Positions 58,598 through 64,000 of a DNA stretch of 64,000 nt are shown piece after piece. The position numbers and the translations under genes were made by a program. The notes beneath the pieces are model-generated. The model did not search any database. It was not told the origin of the DNA and was given only the letters and a program-made list of their open reading frames with translations. Source of the stretch: Carallia brachiata (Eukaryota > Streptophyta > Magnoliopsida > Malpighiales > Rhizophoraceae); assembly GCA_021464245.1 (NCBI GenBank), contig JADCRB010000021.1, positions 359,571 through 423,570 on the forward strand, in the 5' to 3' direction. How positions within the stretch are numbered: the stretch's first letter is position 1; each line of letters begins with the position of its first letter.

Positions 58598-60623
58598 TCA
58601 CGAGTAACAGACCTGTACCTTTTTCTTTCGCCTCCTCTTCCGTCGAGGTTTGTGAGCTTCAGAGTTTGAACTTAAATTACTACTATGGCTTGTCCTCGTG
58701 TTTGAAGATTCCCCTACTTTAAAGGACTCATTTCTGATACTTGATGTATTGCTGGACGCAGAAATTTCAGCCCTCTCTACCCATGACTTTTTGCTTGATG
58801 AAGCTCCAAACCTTGATTGAGGACGCGCTGATCTTGAAAGTGAATTTTTTGAAGGGTGGGGAGGTGGCATTAGAGCTCTAGCAGACATCTGTCTCTATAT
58901 TGGTGTTGAAGGAATAAAAGTATTAAGAAAAGAAATGCATTCATCTGTAATAATGTAAACGACAGTGCAATACTCAGATTTGGTGTATGACCTGATTCCT
59001 TTCATCACTAGACATGCCAGATGCAGCTACGCCGGAAGTACTAGAAGCTTGTTCCCTGGAATGAAGACAAAATTACTATTCAATATTTTAATAGTATCAA
59101 CTATTTTACAGGGTAATACAATAGCAAGCTAATTACAATATCATATGGATACAAGAAAAACTTCCCCACAAAGACAACCCAAGAGAACTTGCAAACAATC
59201 AAAAATCACATGTTTCCATTCACTCCTTATCATTGCATCTAACTTTCAAAATGACTGACTAAAGCAAGCAGGGAATGCAAAACCAGTCATCCAGCGAAAG
59301 AAAACATTCCTGCCAAACTACAGCAGTACTGAAGCAAGCATTTTTACCCACATTAATGCATACCTCATACTTTTGTCTGTCCACTCGTCATCTGCATCTG
59401 CTTCATCACTTGAAGTTCCAGCCAAGAAGAAATCATCTTCACTTAGATCCAGAAGCCCATCATCCTCGCTTCCAGTCTCTGTTGAAAGAATCACAAAAGA
59501 CATTGAAATGGTTACAAGAAATCAAACATTGCCAATTAAGTAGAAGTACCACAGGTAGAATCCATATGAAGAGCTGAATAATTAGTACATTGTCTCATCA
59601 ACAAACACCCCGAACACATTCACATCAGTAACAACAGTCGCATACTTTTTTGCTTCAGAATTAAACAGTAAGCATACGCCATCCCACGTATCTCAGCTTG
59701 AAGACTTAAGTGAAAAAGTGATGGCAAAAATTAAATGAACAAAGAATATACCTTCCAAGTCCTTCCCGCTGGCAGCAGCAGCAATTATATTGGCCTTAAT
59801 CTGCTTTCGCAATCTATTTCTCCTATCAACTACGTCTGAATCGTCACTTCCCGTGAATAAAGATACATATTTCTCTGTCTTAGGAAAAAACTGCAATGCA
59901 CGCCGAATCAATTGAAAAAGCAAACAAAAAATTATATCGCACATAAATAAAGGAAAATAGACCACAAGCACAAATTACACAGTAATGGCAGCTTACCCTA
60001 ACATATTCAAGATCTTCTTTCAACTTAGCCAGCTGCTCGGCCACCGCCGCATCTTGCGCCTGACCGGCTGAGCCGCGTTGCAGTCTCTCCAATCGCCTTA
60101 TTCTTCTCTCAATCTTTCTTCTCTCTAAAATCGCATGAGCAAGAAAAATGCAGTGTGATCGGTTAATCAAAGACAGGATGAATTGACAAAAAGAAAAAAA
60201 AAAAAAAAAAAGAAAGAAAGAAAGCTTACCAAAGAACTTAATCTTCCGGTCGCGCAAGAAAATCTTGCGTTCGAGAGCCAAACGCGTGTGGATTTCTTGC
60301 TGCTTCTTGAGTCCTCCTAATTTCTGTTCCTGCGCCTCCCGGACCTCCGGGGGAAGTTGCTAGAAAGAAGGAATTTGAATGTTATTTTTTTTAATTCAAT
60401 CTTGATAATTTAATTCTCCAATCAAACCCTAGAACGTTGGAAAACCAAAGGATTAGAGAGAGGGATTGTGCCTTGCGGAGCATACGCTCGACGGAGCGAA
60501 TCTGGTTCTTGAAGGAGACGGATTTAGGTTTCGGCTTTGGCTTCTTTCAACGCCAAGTCCCTTTGATCGCCGTCCGACGGGGGGCTCGGCGACACGACGC
60601 TTGCCGTAGCCACCGTGGGCCAT
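58598..60623 (-). CDS. EFG1: rRNA-processing protein EFG1-like (DUF2361)
   Basis: The yeast relative acts in the nucleolus in early 18S rRNA maturation. Exons are 60472..60623, 60230..60359, 59997..60124, 59752..59890, 59364..59478, 58992..59055 and 58598..58894, about 341 aa. The family core is clear: SFKNQIRSVERMLRK, then LPPEVREAQEQK, RLALERKIFLRDRKIKFFE, RRKIERRIRRLERLQ, FFPKTEKYVSLF, an acidic stretch (DDGLLDLSEDDFFLAG) and a basic C-terminus (KPRRKRRRKKK). Two oddities exist. From the ATG at 60623 (MAHGGYGKRRV) the frame is lost near 60541-60550: GTTGAAAGAAG appears to lack one A, and one added base joins GLGVE to KPKPKS. The first intron also begins AAG|GCACAA rather than GT. Both sit in exon 1. 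A sequence error is the simplest cause of the frameshift. The C-terminus may differ if the CAG|GT near 58612 is spliced. Confidence 0.85.
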
Positions 60624-60639
60624 GATTCTCCGGCCCCAC

Positions 60640-62057
60640 TAGCGCCACCAAACGGGAAGGGGAAGCAGAAATGGTTTTTGCTATGGAGCAGTGGCCGGAC
60701 TAGCTTAGTTAGTGAATACTAGCGACTGCCGCCGCCTCAGGCGAAGGGTTGAGATTATTGGTTCGCTTTCTTTTTTTTTTTCTCGGTTTTTCTGCTGTCT
60801 TTCTTAATCTGCTTTGTCCTTTTTTTTTTTTTTAATGATTCACAATTTTCTTTATCTCTTTCTTTAATTTCCTTTGTGTTTTTTTTTTTTTAATTGCATT
60901 AGTGATTAATTTTTGACAGCAAAATGGTTCGTAATTTTAGAGAAGTTAAATTGAGACAACAATTTTGTATTTTGATGCTTTTTTCAATGCCACTTTTAAA
61001 ATTGTTTTATGTTTTGTCAAAAAAATGAATGTAATTCCTATGTTAGCACCTCCAAATTTGAATTTGGAAATTGTGTTATTGGGGTTCTTGATTCAATTTG
61101 TTTACCCAAGTACTTGCATATAAATGTGAATCAAGGATCATAAAAAAAAAGAAAAAAGCATATCAGTTACGTTTATATTCTTGCGGCTTTTTTAAATAAT
61201 CAGCTCATCCAGTTTTAAATGGTAAAAGAGAAAACCATGATTTGCCTGCAAATTTACAGTTGTATTGCTTCATGAAACACTTGTAAGAACTGTTTCCGTA
61301 TTACCGAGAAACTTTCTGTTACCACCCATTTTGCTAGAATTTTCTGTTTGTTCAATGAACTTTAGTTTAGTGGCACTAGAGGCCGAAAGTCTCTATTTCC
61401 AAATCTAATCCAAGCTATAATTAACAAATGGGTCCGATTAGGAACACGTATACCTACATACCAAAAATATATAATGATACTTTTAAAGAAAAAAATTTTA
61501 ATTTAAATTTAAATAAGTATTATTTAAAATATAAAATATAAATATTATGAAAAAAAATATAAATTTTTTACTCAAAAAAAATTTTATTAATACAGCAAAA
61601 ATAAATTAATTGTTATATTCTCTTGTACAAATGTTGCATAGACTTTTGTTTTAACTCTGTTACTCGTCATATGCGTGGAACCGTCGCATTTTATGAGTGT
61701 ACAAAACTTTTCCTTAACAAATATATATATATATTTGGAAGGAAAAATGTTAGTAGCTACACTATAACGTCATACGTTTTCGTCATATATAATAATATCC
61801 ATAATTTCTACAACAACAATTATATTCTGTGCAACAAAAATTTACAGTTTATTTTTTTGTTGTATAAAGTAATATATGTGGTTGTAAAAAATCTGTACGT
61901 TATTACAAAATGACGAAATGTATGACTGAAATGTATGACAACCTCATATGGTCACATAATGGAATTCTGTTTGGAAATTGACTGCAAAACTATGGAACCT
62001 CCGCAACAATAAAAGCCGATGCAGAGGACACCAGGCCAAGACATGAAGAATCCGAGT
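60640..62057. other. Intergenic between EFG1-like and PEC-like genes
   Basis: It contains T-rich tracts near 60,769-60,890 just upstream of EFG1, an AT-rich stretch at 61,470-61,620, and the 3' end of the PEC-like gene. No gene is seen; the open frame at 61,623-61,913 is AT-rich chance coding. Confidence 0.5.
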
Positions 62058-63499
62058 CTAGGGTTTAAAAAATGACAGGCTGTTCTCCTTCAAGTTCAGA
62101 ATGACAATCAAAGAGTCCGTCGATTTCAGGGAGAGTGGTTCTGTTTTTGGACTTGGATTAATAACCTGCAAAAAGTTTACCAACAGACCAAAAAAAAAAA
62201 AACTTGAATGAAACTACACAGCAAACATGTTTATATAGCCGGATGTAACATTCAGAGACTCTTATAATTTACCTTTTTATTGTCTTTCACGTAGCCTATG
62301 GCGACTTCTCGCCGCAAATAAGCCCTCTCCGTGAGCTCAGCGAATGAAGGGGTCTCCTCTTCTTTCATGTAGAGGCCAATATCCTGTCAGAGAAAGAAGA
62401 TAAGTAAACTTTTGCAGGCAGCTATGATAGGTAAATCAGGTATTCTGAAGAATACCTGAAGACCAAAGTGTAAGGGAAAAGTGTTTACTTTCACGTATAT
62501 TTCGTCACCCTCTGCATTCAGGATGTCTTTCCACACTTCGTTCAGTTCCCAGTTTTCGGCCACTGTCATCCAGATGGATAACTGATATTCAGATTAAACG
62601 TGGCAATAACGAGAACTTAATGACAAGCATAGAAGACGATAATGATTGAAGACCTTGTGCTGTTACGAGGCTCATTACTTCCTCTGCAGCTATATAAGTC
62701 AGGGATGGCTTGATTCTTGTGAGCTGTAGCAGGCAGACAACATCAGTGAATTTCCATATAAATTTATGATATTCGCATCAGAAAATGGATTGGGGTCTGT
62801 GGTAGGATGAATTACTTGTTTGCCTAATTTTGAGTCAACAATCTCCACAACTAGATTTTGTACCTGCAAAAGACTTTCTTATTGTTGGTTGTTATTTCTC
62901 TCGAAAGATAAATAGCATTCCTAGATTCACAAAGCGAAATCCAGTAAAATCAGAATAGATCTGGACTGATCAATTTTGTTTTTGATGAACCACATTCACC
63001 TTCACTCCAAGTTTATTGCAGATATTTTCAGCAAGGAGAAGAGAGAATGCTGATTGCTTGTCTGCCCTGGATGGATCTGAAGAAGAATAATTAACGCTGC
63101 ACAAGTTTTCACTTAACAGATATTAAGCGTCATTACCTCCAAGCAGCAATTCTCTATCGGATATTACAACAATCGACAAGGGAGTCCCCTCATCTCTCCT
63201 GGAAGCATTATAAAAATTAACTATTGTTTCCTGCAAGGTATTGTAATCCATGGCGTTTCCAATCTGCAGCATTTGGAAAGCCCACAAACAATTAGGAGGA
63301 AAGCAAAGGAATTACTGTGTAAAAGAAAAAAAAAAAACTCCAAAACAGAAAAAGGAAAATAGACAAAAATGACAGGCCGTAGTCATTAAACAAGTCAGAC
63401 GGTTACCCTATGGGAAACCTGGACATGTTTCAGTTTGCGTAGACCAGCAATGTTACTTGCCTTCGTTCTTTCATCTAAAGGTACGTCTGATAAAATTTC
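62058..63499 (-). CDS. POLLUX-like plastid envelope ion channel, 3' end (partial)
   Basis: This is the C-terminal part of the CASTOR/POLLUX-like family; in Arabidopsis the members PEC1 and PEC2 are plastid-envelope cation channels. Visible exons are 63407..63499, 63137..63263, 63000..63076, 62816..62863, 62654..62723, 62489..62562, 62273..62383 and 62058..62165, all GT-AG with matching phases. The 5' exons lie beyond 64,000. Recognisable text includes [94 protein letters not shown] and [19 protein letters not shown]. In the last exon the frame shifts at 62098-62102: the family reads [14 protein letters not shown], here GTCATTCTGAAC appears to lack one T. The stop expected without this loss is TAA at 62065-62067; as written it is TAG at 62058-62060. 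Confidence 0.88.
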
Positions 63500-64000
63500 C
63501 TGCAGATATAATAGGAATAACAAACGCTAAGTTATGGATCAAAGCATGTTCGCTATACACTAGTCAGCAATTAGCATATGTGCACAAGGTACAAATATGG
63601 TACATCAATTCATTGGTCATATCAGAAGCAAATTTTCCTATATCTTCGGATTACAATTGCCTACAGAAATGGAGATGTCAGGTCAGAAGAAGTATAAGAA
63701 GAAAAAATTGAAATTTATGACTCGAAGTTTTTGACCAAATTGACAATGAAGAATCGGCTGCATGACTTTCAGCACAGAATGCAGAATGGCATTCAAGCTT
63801 CCTATAAAATTGCTTGCTGAATAATGAGAAAATACATCATCTGAAAACTAAGTGAAAGAGATATACAGCAATGATACTTCTGGACAGATCAATGATGTCT
63901 AATGATAACTTTGTGCAGCTATAATAATCTGAAACATCAATCATACACAGCACGTTCAGTTGAGCTTTTAACTGATGTTATTTGCATCTCTTATGTTTCT
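63500..64000. other. Right edge, intron of the PEC-like gene
   Basis: The CAG|GAAATT acceptor at 63,500 shows that an intron lies here. I could not identify a further exon before the edge of the window. Confidence 0.5.

Noticed and set aside
60437..60625. Plus-strand open frame over EFG1 exon 1
   Set aside because: It is the complement of a conserved minus-strand exon and shows no motif.

Overview
This is nuclear DNA from a flowering plant, almost certainly a eudicot. It is AT-rich, its genes have many short GT-AG introns, and it holds Aux/IAA genes, an MRS2-type Mg transporter family, a Ty1/copia element and many MITEs. The species cannot be named from the window.

Left part (1-24,000): a rearranged, duplicated block. 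About 7.4 kb at the left edge (block A, 1 to ~7,425) is a direct repeat of ~19,084-24,010 (block B). Each block carries an MRS2-2/MRS2-7-like Mg-transporter gene and an intronless, decayed SEC23-like sequence, all on the minus strand. A third MRS2 copy (C, exons 1-2 only) lies next to the SEC23-like sequence of block A. All three MRS2 copies are damaged in different ways: A has a 1-nt deletion in exon 1, B has an in-frame TGA and GVN in place of the GMN ion-selectivity motif, and C is truncated with exon 1 split by a complete copia element (7,817-12,743; 5-bp target duplication GAAAC; nearly identical LTRs). Block A also gained a poly(A)-tailed retroposon and a MITE that block B lacks, and block B lacks the 3' half of the SEC23-like sequence. 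Between the blocks lies a 1.7-kb foldback element with another MITE nested inside it.

Middle part (24,000-46,300): mostly AT-rich intergenic DNA around two divergent Aux/IAA auxin-response repressor genes. An IAA14/IAA16-type gene is on the minus strand (27,855-29,517) and an IAA4-type gene on the plus strand (42,472-43,404). Both have a TGTCTC auxin-response core close to the start codon.

Right part (46,300-64,000): three minus-strand housekeeping genes. These are a 17-exon GH47 alpha-mannosidase of the EDEM type (MNS4-like, ER glycoprotein quality control), a 7-exon EFG1-type rRNA-processing gene, and the 3' end of a POLLUX-like plastid-envelope ion channel gene (PEC type). From memory, the order IAA4 - MNS4 - EFG1/DUF2361 - PEC2 matches Arabidopsis chromosome 5 around AT5G43700-AT5G43745.

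The EFG1-like and PEC-like genes each carry a 1-nt loss next to a homopolymer in a conserved exon. This suggests residual indel errors in the assembly, and the frameshifts in the copia element and in MRS2 copy A should be read with that in mind. I found no CRISPR array and no rRNA gene. One tRNA-like stretch was noticed and rejected. I do not see a convincing new molecular system; the most unusual region is the mosaic MRS2/SEC23/copia block.
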